From assembly GCF_040436345.1 (NCBI RefSeq), contig NC_133230.1, positions 5,229,297 to 5,293,296 of the forward strand: DNA of 64,000 bases. Reading direction: 5' to 3'. A program made the translations under genes and the position numbers. Source of the stretch: Pagrus major. Lineage: Eukaryota; Chordata; Actinopteri; Spariformes; Sparidae. Below are positions 55,148-64,000 of this stretch, piece after piece. The notes under the pieces were generated by a model, which did no database searches, was not told the origin of the DNA, and worked only from the letters and a program-made list of their open reading frames with translations. The first letter of the stretch is position 1, and every line of letters starts with the position of its first letter.

Positions 55148-55591
55148 TTTACTCACAGCACAGAAATACAAGCCTTTATCTCCTGGCTCCAGATCGTTCA
55201 CTGTGAATGTCCCAGTATTAGCGTCAGGTTTGGTGACTGAGAATTTCTTCTCGCTGAAGTTGGGTACAAAGTCAGGATTGGAGTTTGCCATAGTGGACAC
55301 TATTTGTTGCATTGTTTCTCCTGGCAGCTGTCTGTACCAGTACATGTAGATGTAGTTACCACCCTTTGTTTGTCTGCAGTTTATTGTTGCATTTTCACCC
55401 TTGTATCTCCACAGTATTTCATCCTGGGTCACATCATCACCAGCAGTCAGACCTGTGTGTATAACAGCAAAAGTTATCACGAGTGATTTTCATGTTTTTG
55501 CTAACAAAGGTTAAAGGCTGTAATGTTGTGGGGAGATCTCACCTGTAATCCAGAGCAGAAGTATTAGGAGACAATGTTTGATAATGTCCAT
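55148..55591 (-). CDS. TRBV: TRB V segment V56, family A
   Basis: Unit 2 copy of V52. Leader exon 55543-55591, V exon 55148-55452, heptamer 55141-55147, nonamer 55109-55117. Confidence 0.9.
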
Positions 55592-55824
55592 GTTCTTCAG
55601 TTTAAAGACTGCAACAGGTCCAACACAACTGTCAGAGTAGTTAGAGGTCTAAAAAGTTGCAGGTGGGAGTGTCATATGTGTGACGTTCAGACCTGGTGTA
55701 CATATCTGGGATGATTTGTGGTCCTCGAGGTCCCCCTACAGTATGTAAGATACTTGTAATACTGTTCAGTTCATCTATAAAGATTGTTCTGATAGCCATT
55801 GTAAAGTTGCAATTGCTTAATAAA

Positions 55825-56242
55825 TGGCAAAAGATCAGGCTGCACATGCAAAATTTAAAATTTCATCAGTTTTAATATTCAAACATACGTTTGCGGGACG
55901 TGTCTTTATTATCACTTTCTGATCATTTATAAACATTAAACAGAGAATGATGAAATTATTGTTGATGGTGGTTGGGTTCAGGTACTAGTCATCGTCTCTG
56001 GCAGAGCTGATGGTGGTTTATATGATTTTATTTTCAATATTCAGGCAGTTAAACGTGTTGGAGTCTGTTACAGAATACAGTTCTGTCACTTCAATCACCA
56101 AGTAGGGCTCCACACAGTTTTGGAAAAATGGAAAACCCAATTTTAATAAAGTCAGCTTTGACAGAAACAGTAAAATAATTCGAGATGAATTACAGGAAAA
56201 AGGAGCGAAATGAGAAACACAAATTAAAAAGGAGAGAATCAA
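55825..56242 (-). repeat. Recurrent U block with open frame
   Basis: Unit 2 copy of the U block at 52145-52562. Confidence 0.5.
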
Positions 56243-56521
56243 AAACTTTCATTACAAAATACAATGAATTGAAGATTAAATGAACATTTTATTTGAGGTT
56301 AAAAAATAATTCATGGACTGGACAAATGAGGGTAAATGTAGTAAAGTGTAGTAAAAGTTATAATATGATGAAAGTAAAACAGAGTAAAGATTTCTAAGGT
56401 CTGGTCTAAGATGAGTGTGTAGTTCCCTTTACAGTTCATTAAAAGAACAGCTGTCTGCTTTTCACTGTGACACCAACAGTTGGGTATTTGTACAGCTGTC
56501 TCAGTCACCTGGATCACTGTG

Positions 56522-56985
56522 TTTACTCACAGCACAGAAATACACTCCACTGTCACTGAACAGCAGCCTCTCCACTGTCAAAGATCCAGTCTGAGCATCC
56601 TTCTTCGTTGCTGGGAATTTGTCAGCACTGAAGCCACTTTCATATTGATGATCACTGTATGCAGTTGTGAAAACTATCTGCTTCATCCCCTCCCCTGGCA
56701 GCTGTCTGTACCAGTACATCTGGTCAAAAGCATCGCCCTTAGTGTGACTGCAGTCCATCGTGGCAGGCTGACCCTCGTTCATCCACAGCAGAGGGGTCTG
56801 GTTGACTTCATTCCCATCGATAAGACCTGTGAAAGAAAAAGATCTTGTCATGTTACAGAACCACCAGTGACTCCTCTTCATCATGAAAACTGAATGGACT
56901 AAATCAAATCATCAGCGTCATAATGTCCAGTACCTATAATGCAGAGCAGAGCTGCAGAGAGTGTGATCAGACCAGCTGTGATCAT
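56522..56985 (-). CDS. TRBV: TRB V segment V57, family B
   Basis: Unit 2 copy of V53. Leader exon 56934-56985, V exon 56522-56826, heptamer 56515-56521, nonamer 56483-56491. Confidence 0.9.
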
Positions 56986-57227
56986 TATTGTGTTGTGAGC
57001 TAAATGAACTCAGAGAGCAGAGTCACTGTCAGTGTGTGTGATGGGAGGTGTGACGTTACAACAGAGACATGAAGAGTTACAGGTGTGAGTGTTGCTGTGT
57101 GATGTGATGTTGTCTGATTGTCCTCGAGGTCCCCCTACAGTAGAGCTGCTACATACACTCACTGATAGATATGCCAACAGCGCTCTGAGGTTTTTGTTCA
57201 GCGCTCTCATGTGTCTGTATCACTGTG

Positions 57228-57671
57228 TTTACTCACAGCACAGAAATACAAGCCTTTATCTCCTGGCTCCAGATCGTTCACTGTGAATGTCCCAGTATTA
57301 GCGTCAGGTTTGGTGACTGAGAATTTCTTCTCGCTGAAGTTGGGTACAAAGTCAGGATTGGAGTTTGCCATAGTGGACACTATTTGTTGCATTGTTTCTC
57401 CTGGAAGCTGTCTGTACCAGTACATGTAGATGTAGTTACCACCCTTTGTTTGTCTGCAGTTTATTGTTGCATTTTCACCCTTGTATCTCCACAGTATTTC
57501 ATCCTGGGTCACATCATCACCAGCAGTCAGACCTGTGTGTATAACAGCAAAAGTTATCACGAGTGATTTTCATGTTTTTGCTCACAAAGGTTAAAGGCTG
57601 TAATGTTGTGGGGAGATCTCACCTGTAATCCAGAGCAGAAGTATTAGGAGACAATGTTTGATAATGTCCAT
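57228..57671 (-). CDS. TRBV: TRB V segment V58, family A
   Basis: Unit 2 copy of V54. Leader exon 57623-57671, V exon 57228-57532, heptamer 57221-57227, nonamer 57189-57197. Upstream of about 57770 the sequence leaves the duplication and resembles the region upstream of V34. Confidence 0.9.
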
Positions 57672-58009
57672 GTTCTTCAGTTTAAAGACTGCAACAGGTC
57701 CAACACAACTGTCAGAGTAGTTAGAGGTCTAAAAAGTTGCAGGTGGGAGTGTCATATGTGTGACGTTCAGACCTGGTGTACATATCTGGGATGATTTGTG
57801 GTCCTCGAGGTCCCCCTACAGTATGTAAGATACTTGTAATACTGTTCAGTTCATCTATAAAGATTGTTCTGATAGCCATTATAAGGTTGCAGTTGCTTAA
57901 TAAATGGTTTATAAACCATCTCATTGTTTAACAGTTAAATAAGTATCAACTAAAGTTTAATTTATTTTAAGTTTAGGACAGGTTTGATGATGTGTAATGT
58001 GCTGAGTTT

Positions 58010-58240
58010 AACACAACTTTCAAAATGACAGAAGATCAGGCTGCACATGCAAAATTTAAAATCTTAAAATGTCATCAGTTTTAATATTGAAACACACAAT
58101 TGCAGGATGTGTCTTTATTATCATTCGTTGATCATTTATAAACATTAAACAGAGAATGATGAAATTATTGTTGATGGTGGTTGGGTTCAGGTACTAGTCA
58201 TCGTCTTTGGCAGAGCTGATGGTGGTTTATATGTTTTTAT
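58010..58240 (-). repeat. Recurrent U block, partial
   Basis: Tail part of the U block with AATAAAGACAC. It breaks off just after the stop codon region, and the open frame itself is replaced by unrelated AT-rich sequence. Confidence 0.55.
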
Positions 58241-58446
58241 TTTGTAAAGTTACTCATGCACAGGGAGAAATGTACTTTTAATTGAAACTAAAAGATAAAT
58301 TTAATGGATTATATATTCTTCATCTTTGTCTGAAGATGAGTGTGTAGCTCCCTCTACAGTTCATTAAAAGAACAGCTGTCTGCTTTTCACTGTGACACCA
58401 ACAGTTGGGTATTTGTACAGCTGTCTCAGTCACCTGGATCACTGTG

Positions 58447-58932
58447 TTTACTCACAGCACAGAAATACACTCCACTGTCACTGAACAGCAGCCTCTCCAC
58501 TGTCAAAGATCCAGTCTGAGCATCCTTCTTCGTTGCTGGGAATTTGTCAGCGCTGAAGCCACTTTCATATGTATGTGGGGGACTTGTTGTTGTGAGAACT
58601 ATTTGTTTCATCCCCTCCCCTGGCAGCTGTCTGTACCAGTACATCTGGAAAAAAGTAATGTCCTTAGTTTGATTGCAGTCCATCTTGGCAGACTGACCCT
58701 CGTTCATCCACAGCAGAGGGGTCTGGTTGACATCATTCCCATTAATTCGACCTGCAAACATAAAAATCTTGTCATGTACTCAAATAATCTGTTATTGCTT
58801 TTTAATTAAATGAAATTGGAATAATCAAAGCTTAAGTGAAAATTTCTCCTGTCAGTCCTCAGCATCATAATGTACAGTACCTATAATGCAGAGCAGAGCT
58901 GCAGAGAGTGTGATCAGACCAGCTGTGATCAT
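58447..58932 (-). CDS. TRBV: TRB V segment V59, family B
   Basis: Leader exon 58881-58932, V exon 58447-58751 (RINGNDVNQTPLLW). CDR1 CNQTKDITFFQMYW as in V47 and V49, CDR2 TTTSPPHTYESGF as in V28, end CAVSK. Heptamer 58440-58446, nonamer 58408-58416, spacer 23. The mix of two CDR types fits exchange. Confidence 0.9.
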
Positions 58933-59174
58933 TATTGTGTTGTGAGCTAAATGAACTCAGAGAGCAGAGTCACTGTCAGTGTGTGTGATGGGAGGTGTGA
59001 CGTTACAACAGAGACATGAAGAGTTACAGGTGTGAGTGTTGCTGTGTGATGTGATGTTGTCTGATTGTCCTCAAGGTCCCCCTACAGTAGAGCTGCTACA
59101 TACACTCACTGATAGATATGCCAACAGTGCTCTGAGGTTTTTGTTCAGCGCTCTCATGTGTCTGTATCACTGTG

Positions 59175-59672
59175 TTTACTCACAGCACAGAAATACAAGC
59201 CTTTATCTCCTGGCTCCAGATTCTTCACTGTGAAGCTCCCGGTGTAAGAGTCAGGTTTGGTGGCTGAGAATTTCTCCTCGCTGAAATTTCCAAAGTCATT
59301 TTTGCTGGTTGTTGTAAACACTATTAGTTTCATTGTTTCTCCTGGAAGCTGTCTGTACCAGTACATCTGGGAATAGTCGACAGTCTTGTTGTGTTTGCAG
59401 TTCATTGTTGCACTGTCACCCTTGTCTTTCCACAGTATGTCCTTCTGGTGGACATCACTCCCATCAGTCAGACCTGTGTCAAAAACAGTTAGAGGTGAAC
59501 ATTTTAATTTGCATCCAGCAGGACATTTATTGTTTTTATACTTTTAGCTTATTATCCCTCTAATAGACGTTCTGGTCAGTACTGCACAGCACAGCTGATA
59601 ATTCTGTACTTCACCTTTTATCAAGAGCACAAATAGTAACAAGCTGAAGAGACCACGTTTGGTGAAGTCCAT
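59175..59672 (-). CDS. TRBV: TRB V segment V60, family G
   Basis: The most upstream V segment of the array. Leader exon 59615-59672 (MDFTKRGLFSLLLFVLLIKG), V exon 59175-59473, open from the acceptor: LTDGSDVHQKDILWKDKGDS. CDR1 CKHNKTVDYSQMYW, CDR2 TTTSKNDFGNF, end CAVSK. Heptamer 59168-59174, nonamer 59136-59144, spacer 23. Its framework 2 to 3 stretch is the closest match to the converted part of V35. Confidence 0.9.
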
Positions 59673-61559
59673 GTTGAGAAAGTCAGAGTCAAACACATAA
59701 CAGTCAGTGTAGTAACAGAGACAGAGTTGCAGTTGCAGGTGGGAGTGTCAGACAGTATATTTTGTGGGATGTGATCACAGTAACTGGGTACATTCATGGT
59801 CCTCGAGGTCCTCCTGCAGTACATGAGATCATTAGTTTTGGAAACAGTGGTGCAAACAGTGACCTGGGGTTTATGTTCAGCTTTCACATGTGTCTTTATT
59901 AGATCTTGGACAACCGAACCTGTTGGGTTTGAAATGATGCCCGGTTTCAATATAAATTAATATAGTGTAAAAATACGTAGAGCCTGACATACATTGACTG
60001 ACGTTTACTGTTTCAGTGCTCTGACATCATAGACAATAAAGTTTATTGTTAAACTGTAAAATATTCTGCCTCCATGACATATTTTTGTGAAATTATAACC
60101 ACATTTGAGGGGTCACAAAAAATGTGTGTATATCGGCACACTCCCATACATCATTTATTTATTTTTTACATGCTGCATCAGTGGAACCTCAAAGTGATTT
60201 CTGTTTTCATTTACATTTTTTGTGTAAGTTGTTTTCCTTGTTTCATTTGTTGAAGTGTGTCTCCCCCTGCTGGTTTGAGAAGTATTGTTGGTACATTCAG
60301 TGAGTAAAGACTTTGAGAAGTTGAACCATGAGAAGTTGTTATTTCACATTAAGGCTTATGGTGACTTCAGATGAGTGCGGCAGTTTGTGGGCTGTCAGAT
60401 CATTCTGAAATGTAAAATGGATCGCTGGATTTGCCTTTCGAGCTAGCTCTTCAATGCTTTTATATGCACAGAAAATAATTATTTCTCTGTATTGACTAAA
60501 CAACATGATTGTTGCACAGGTGTGACTGGCCTCTCTAAAATATGCAGTTTTATCACCAGCACAAGGGAAGCTGGGCCTCCAGATGCATGTAAGAATTAGA
60601 AATAATTCTTGTGCTCTTAAAAAAGTCTTAAATTTGCCTGATCGTGATTCAGGTGTACTTGAAATGAAGGTTCACAGGTTTGTACCTTGATGGTACAGCA
60701 GCTCTCATTGTCGGCTGTGTTGCAGGTTTATCCAGCTGATGACACCCTGACGATCGGCCAGCTGAAGTCTTCAGGCTCTGGTGTTTCCACGTGGTTCTGA
60801 TCGACAGTCTAGTTTAGGTCCAAATACAAAATCACCCACGTGGAAAATGTCAAATTTATTAAAAAGCATAGCTGTATTCAGATTGCTCACTCAGTTAACA
60901 TCTTTAAACATGTTTATGAAAAAGTAACTATCATTTCAGCCTCGCATTCACTATCACCGTTTTATTAGGAGACAGTCTTTAAGCTTACTGGTGATTTAGC
61001 TTTTTCTCAGAATTGAACAGTAATGCAGGCTCAGGGTTTGAAGGAGGTGATATAATAATCTAGCTCACAGATGTCAGACACGCCATGTTTCTGTTGCGGT
61101 CTCACAGACACTGTTTCCTGTTTATGTGACTTCATTAAGGACAAACATGTTTTTCAAACAAATGGCAGACAAAAGTAGAAGTGTTATTTCAGTGCGAGTC
61201 CACCTGTGGGCTTTACTGATAAGATCAAATGTGAATGGAGAGCAGCTGAGACAGAAGCATTTAGTTAACGACCGTGATCTGCTTCAAATAGTCATATTTT
61301 TTGTCTTATTGTTTATAGTGACTCACATCATGATGATTTATAGAAATTACTTTAAAACAGGCTCATTTTTTTTATTATTTTGTTAATTATTCATTACTGG
61401 TCATAGACATCTCACATCTTCCATCTGCGACATAAAGAAATAATGCAAATTTCTGCACCAGATCACAGTAAACAGCTGTTGTGTATGTTTATGACTCTAT
61501 ATAATATGTTACACACTTATGTCTATTGTTTAGCTTCAGTTGACACAGAAACTGAAGTG
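59673..61559. other. Gene-free stretch between V60 and the constant gene
   Basis: The first 330 bases are the family G upstream region with the CCTCGAGG element near 59802. The rest shows no V segment, J-type Phe-Gly-X-Gly frame, recombination signal or repeat that I can name. It marks the upstream edge of the V array. Confidence 0.55.
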
Positions 61560-61712
61560 TTAGCAGCTGTTTGCTCAGAGATGTGCAGTGCGGGGTTGTT
61601 GGGTGCAGAGATGCAGGTGTGAGCCGGAGGTTGCGGTGAAGAGGAAGGTCGCACCTTCGTCATTTCTCAGCACAGAGAGCGATCTGCAGGCTGCTGTGTG
61701 ACCACATCCTCT
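61560..61712. promoter_or_regulatory. Candidate T-cell enhancer (ETS/RUNX/E-box cluster)
   Basis: A GC-richer island in AT-rich surroundings with a dense set of motifs: E-boxes CAGCTG (61564-61569) and CAGGTG (61614-61619), a RUNX-type TGCGGT (61632-61637), an ETS-type GAGGAAG (61641-61647), and ACCACATCCT (61701-61710), whose reverse AGGATGTGGT is an ETS-RUNX composite like those in mammalian TCR enhancers. It lies about 750 bases beyond the probable poly(A) site of the constant gene. The sequence is seen; the function is inferred. Confidence 0.4.
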
Positions 61713-62439
61713 CCTCTGCTGCCGCTCTCTGCTCCCCTGCAGGGTTTCAAACCCTCGCCAACAACAGCTTTGACCTTCTTCTTTGCACAGATGAGACGGT
61801 TGACTTCCTGTTGTTGTTGTGTGATAGACTCACTCTCACACACATTTATTTTCCTTCTGACACTGTTTGAACTAAAGTTATAACTTTAATCATAAACAGA
61901 ATGTAAACAGAATCATAAGCTTCTGCCATTTATGCAACGTGGAAAAAACGCATACAGCTCCGATAAATCCACTTTCACGAGTTCAAATGATTTTTAAACC
62001 CATTTTATTATCATTTTGATTTAATTTATCAAGCGAATGCTTTCAGAGAAACTTGAGGCGCCTCTCAGTTTGCTTATCGGAAAATGTTATGACTAAACAA
62101 ACAGCTTCTGACGGTGTTTCACCATCATGTTGGTGAGAAATAACTGGTTTCTCAGAAAAGAAGCTGGTGGGTGAACAGCTAAAAATACCTCACTATCTCT
62201 GGAAAAAGTGATGTTCAGTGTCGAAATGACATGTGACAGCATGGTGGGATGGGGGGTGGTGTCCAAACTGCACATCTGCACAACTCCGAGCAGCTAAAAG
62301 ATATCGTAACATACCAGCTTGAACTTTAAACTTTTCTGGTTCATATCCACATTGTGTGTCATTCCTAGGACAGGTTATCATAATCTGTAAGCAGATACTC
62401 AGAGCAAAAGAGAGGGAATGAAATAGCATGAGTGACGAG
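61713..62439. other. Gene-free stretch 3' of the constant gene
   Basis: AT-rich sequence beyond the probable 3' end of the constant gene. I see no coding exon, recombination signal or named repeat. Confidence 0.5.
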
Positions 62440-63023
62440 ATCCTCTGATATACTTTTATTGAGAAAGAAATTAAGCATCAAATAGTTCAAAAAATGCAAA
62501 CAGAATTGGTGAAAGAAATTCATGCTAAATCTTCTTATATGCTTTTCATTTTGTAATAAGAATATGTACAGACCGAATCACAATGTTTGTTTACGGCAGA
62601 AAACCCCTACACCACATATTAACTTACATACAGTTCAATTGTCTTTTTCCATGTGTAAGTCATCTAAAATGTATGTTTGATGCTTTCATATCACATAAAA
62701 AACACTTTCACCAACTTTAGGTTGGAGAGCTAATGTACTTGTTAAAGAAAAGTAAGGAAGCATGAGTTTACTCAAAACAAGCACTTAGTCTGAGAGGTTC
62801 TTGTTGTGTAGATATCAAAGATGCTCGCAAAGCATTATAGTACGTGCAATAAACACATGTTACAATCATGGCTTGGAATGACAACAGAAATATACAAGTT
62901 TGCTGATTTCACATATCTGCGTAATGCAAACGAACCGCCGATTTTCTACCCGGAAGTGGCTGTTGTTGTTGTTGTTGTTGGCGCGACCCATCTCCTGAAG
63001 ATCATGTGTTCAGTTCTCAGCTC
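62440..63023 (-). other. 3' untranslated region of the Cbeta-type gene
   Basis: Runs from the stop codon at 63024-63026 to just beyond AATAAA (minus strand; 62455-62460), the first good poly(A) signal downstream. It contains a short (CAA)n run at 62961-62981. The exact end is not determined by the sequence. Confidence 0.55.
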
Positions 63024-63894
63024 TCAGTCGTCCTGCTTTCCAGTTGAACCCTGCAACAGACAGAAAGGACACAATGTTGTAATGTCATGGAGAGTTAACA
63101 CAAAGGAATCTGTGCATGTTGGATAACAAGTACAGGGTTAGAGAAGGACAAACCTGAAGCTTCCACACTAAAAACGCCACGAAGGCTCCGTAGATGCAGC
63201 TCTTGACGATCAAAACGCTGTAGGAGAGTTCGGCAGCCCGACTAATCCACAAATATTGATCTGCAGAAAGTTAAAACATTACGATGAGTGACAAGATTTG
63301 ATATAGTTAACGCACTTAAGACTTAGCTGTTGCCACATTTGGAAATTCAGATTCACATGTGAAATGAAGCCATGTAGTAATTTAGGTAATTCACATGTGA
63401 AAAAGAACATTTCTTGGATGTTTTCTTCTGTGTGTGATAATAATATATTTACCTGTGGTCAGCACGACCTTCCATTTACCTAATAGAAGAATAATCAGAT
63501 TAGATCAGGACAGATGTTTTCCACAGCAGAAAGATTCAGATCATTTCTGAGTTTGAAAAGAATGTCGATTATTTACCCTTAATTGTTTTATTTTGATAGA
63601 TGTAACCTGTTCCATCGTAGAAACGGACAGCGCAGTGGAATTTTTTGCCTTCTGTGTACCACACCTCTTCTGTGACCCTCAACCTGCTGGTGATCTTGTA
63701 ATAGCTGCCATTCCGCAGGGCTGCGTTGTCGGTCGCCACACCTTTAGTGACAACGACATCGTCGATCTCCCAGGACACACTGACATGGTCTGGGTAGAAT
63801 CCACTGGCCACACAAACTAAGGTCTTATTCCCCTTTTGATTTTTGCAAGGCTTGAGCACTTTCACTGTTGGTGCAGTGACATTAAGACCTGGTT
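63024..63894 (-). CDS. TRBC: T-cell receptor beta-type constant gene
   Basis: Four exons. Exon 1 (63577-63894) is a C1-set Ig domain starting EPGLNVTAPTVKVLK, with Cys28, Trp42 (DHVSVSW) and Cys88 (KFHCAVRF). Exon 2 (63453-63479) encodes only KWKVVLTT. Exon 3 (63154-63260) gives a connecting stretch and the membrane helix LSYSVLIVKSCIYGAFVAF with the Lys that pairs with CD3. Exon 4 (63024-63050) is the tail GSTGKQDD and stop. Phases are 1, 1, 0 and all splice sites are GT-AG. About 159 residues, slightly short for the family. Odd: neither exon 2 nor the connecting stretch has the cysteine that normally bonds to the alpha chain, while an extra Cys17 lies near the N-terminus. Four N-glycosylation sites. 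Partners would be a TCR alpha-like chain and CD3. Confidence 0.93.
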
Positions 63895-63980
63895 CTGCAA
63901 AGACAAAAGACAGAAATCACAAAATTAAAGCTGCGTTGTCAAAATCTACCACATCCGCAGTGAAACATGAACAGTTTTAC

Positions 63981-64000
63981 CTGCTATAGCGACAAAAACA
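63981..64000 (-). CDS. Possible leader exon of the Cbeta-type gene (partial)
   Basis: Only 20 bases are visible before the window ends. They end in a good donor, GCAG|GTAAAA, 86 bases upstream of the Cbeta exon 1 acceptor (TTTGTCTTTGCAG). In the phase that exon 1 needs they read VFVAIA, and joining gives VFVAIA-EPGLNV, a hydrophobic end with an Ala-x-Ala signal-peptidase site. A J segment would be expected to end in Thr-Lys-Leu-Thr-Val-like residues and to lie farther away. Twenty bases are little evidence, so a J segment or chance is still possible. Confidence 0.4.

Larger units (their letters stand above)
50224..57770. repeat. 3,680-base tandem duplication
   Basis: Unit 1 (about 50224-53903) and unit 2 (53904-57583) look identical wherever I compared them, and the identity runs on to about 57770. 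The offset is exactly 3,680 for all eight V segments involved. Each unit holds a B, A, B, A set and one U block. Before 50224 the homologous sequence already differs at several positions. The copy is very recent, or it is an assembly artefact. Confidence 0.9.

Noticed and set aside
1-60000. NITR or other non-rearranging V-type receptors
   Set aside because: All segments stop at a heptamer-spacer-nonamer signal and have no joining sequence, transmembrane or cytoplasmic exon, so they are rearranging TCR V segments.
1-60000. TCR alpha/delta V array
   Set aside because: The only constant gene in the window is beta-type (SCIYGAF membrane helix with Lys, short exon 2, GSTGKQDD tail). Without it, alpha/delta could not be excluded from V sequence alone.
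24000-60000. Evenly spaced repeats as a CRISPR-type array
   Set aside because: The repeat units are whole V genes of hundreds of bases in a vertebrate-type locus with introns and splice sites.
61126-61386. 86-codon plus-strand frame with a hydrophobic C-terminal end
   Set aside because: AT-rich chance frame without family features or neighbours.
62193-62429. 78-codon minus-strand frame in the distal 3' flank of the constant gene
   Set aside because: No similarity recognised, no splice context. It overlaps the region just beyond the poly(A) signal.
60000-62440. D or J segments between the V array and the constant gene
   Set aside because: I found no Phe-Gly-x-Gly frame with a CACTGTG-type heptamer and 12-base spacer. 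D and J segments for this constant gene would in any case lie beyond base 64000.
62961-62981. (TGT)n run as a regulatory or CRISPR-like repeat
   Set aside because: Simple microsatellite inside the 3' untranslated region.

Overview
The window is part of a vertebrate T-cell receptor beta (TRB) locus, most likely from a bony fish. It holds dozens of short two-exon immunoglobulin-variable genes. Each has a leader exon ending in phase 1, an intron of about 100 to 400 bases, and a V exon carrying the conserved Cys, Trp and Tyr/Phe-Cys-Ala positions. Each V exon ends directly on a recombination signal: heptamer CACAGTG (CACAATG in the first two), a 22 or 23 base spacer, and an A-rich nonamer. One beta-type constant gene lies at the far right. 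Compact introns, Tc1/mariner and hAT fossils and the constant-region sequence point to a teleost; I cannot name the species.

Every gene is on the minus strand, so transcription runs from high to low coordinates. From the right: a Cbeta-type gene (63024-63894, four exons, with a possible leader exon at the window edge); about 2.7 kb without genes that holds a candidate ETS/RUNX enhancer (61.56-61.71 kb); then an array of 60 apparently intact V segments and six truncated V relics. I number the segments V01 to V60 from left to right.

Families by region. 0.1-1.3 kb: family D (V01, V02). 1.8-23.3 kb: tandem cassettes of families E1 and E2 about 2 kb apart, interrupted three times by a family F segment next to a Tc1-like transposon fragment. 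23.9-41.1 kb: four family C segments, most followed by a truncated V relic. 25-59.7 kb: alternating B and A segments with two family G segments (V48, V60). Within B and A the frameworks are almost identical while the CDR1 and CDR2 stretches vary. Several segments are visible recombinants (V35, V38, V44). Blocks have been copied at several scales: a 3,680-base tandem duplication at 50.2-57.8 kb, and mosaic copies at offsets of about 12.1, 16.7 and 9.9 kb.

Functional reading: the segments are substrates for RAG recombination to D and J segments, none of which I find here. The Cbeta gene is upstream of the V array in the direction of transcription, so the D-J-C cluster used by these V segments should lie beyond base 1. 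The visible Cbeta gene looks unusual. It lacks a cysteine in the connecting peptide, and 86 bases upstream there is a splice donor preceded by codons that read like the end of a signal peptide. It may be a non-rearranging, germline-encoded Cbeta-like chain; this is the observation most worth following.
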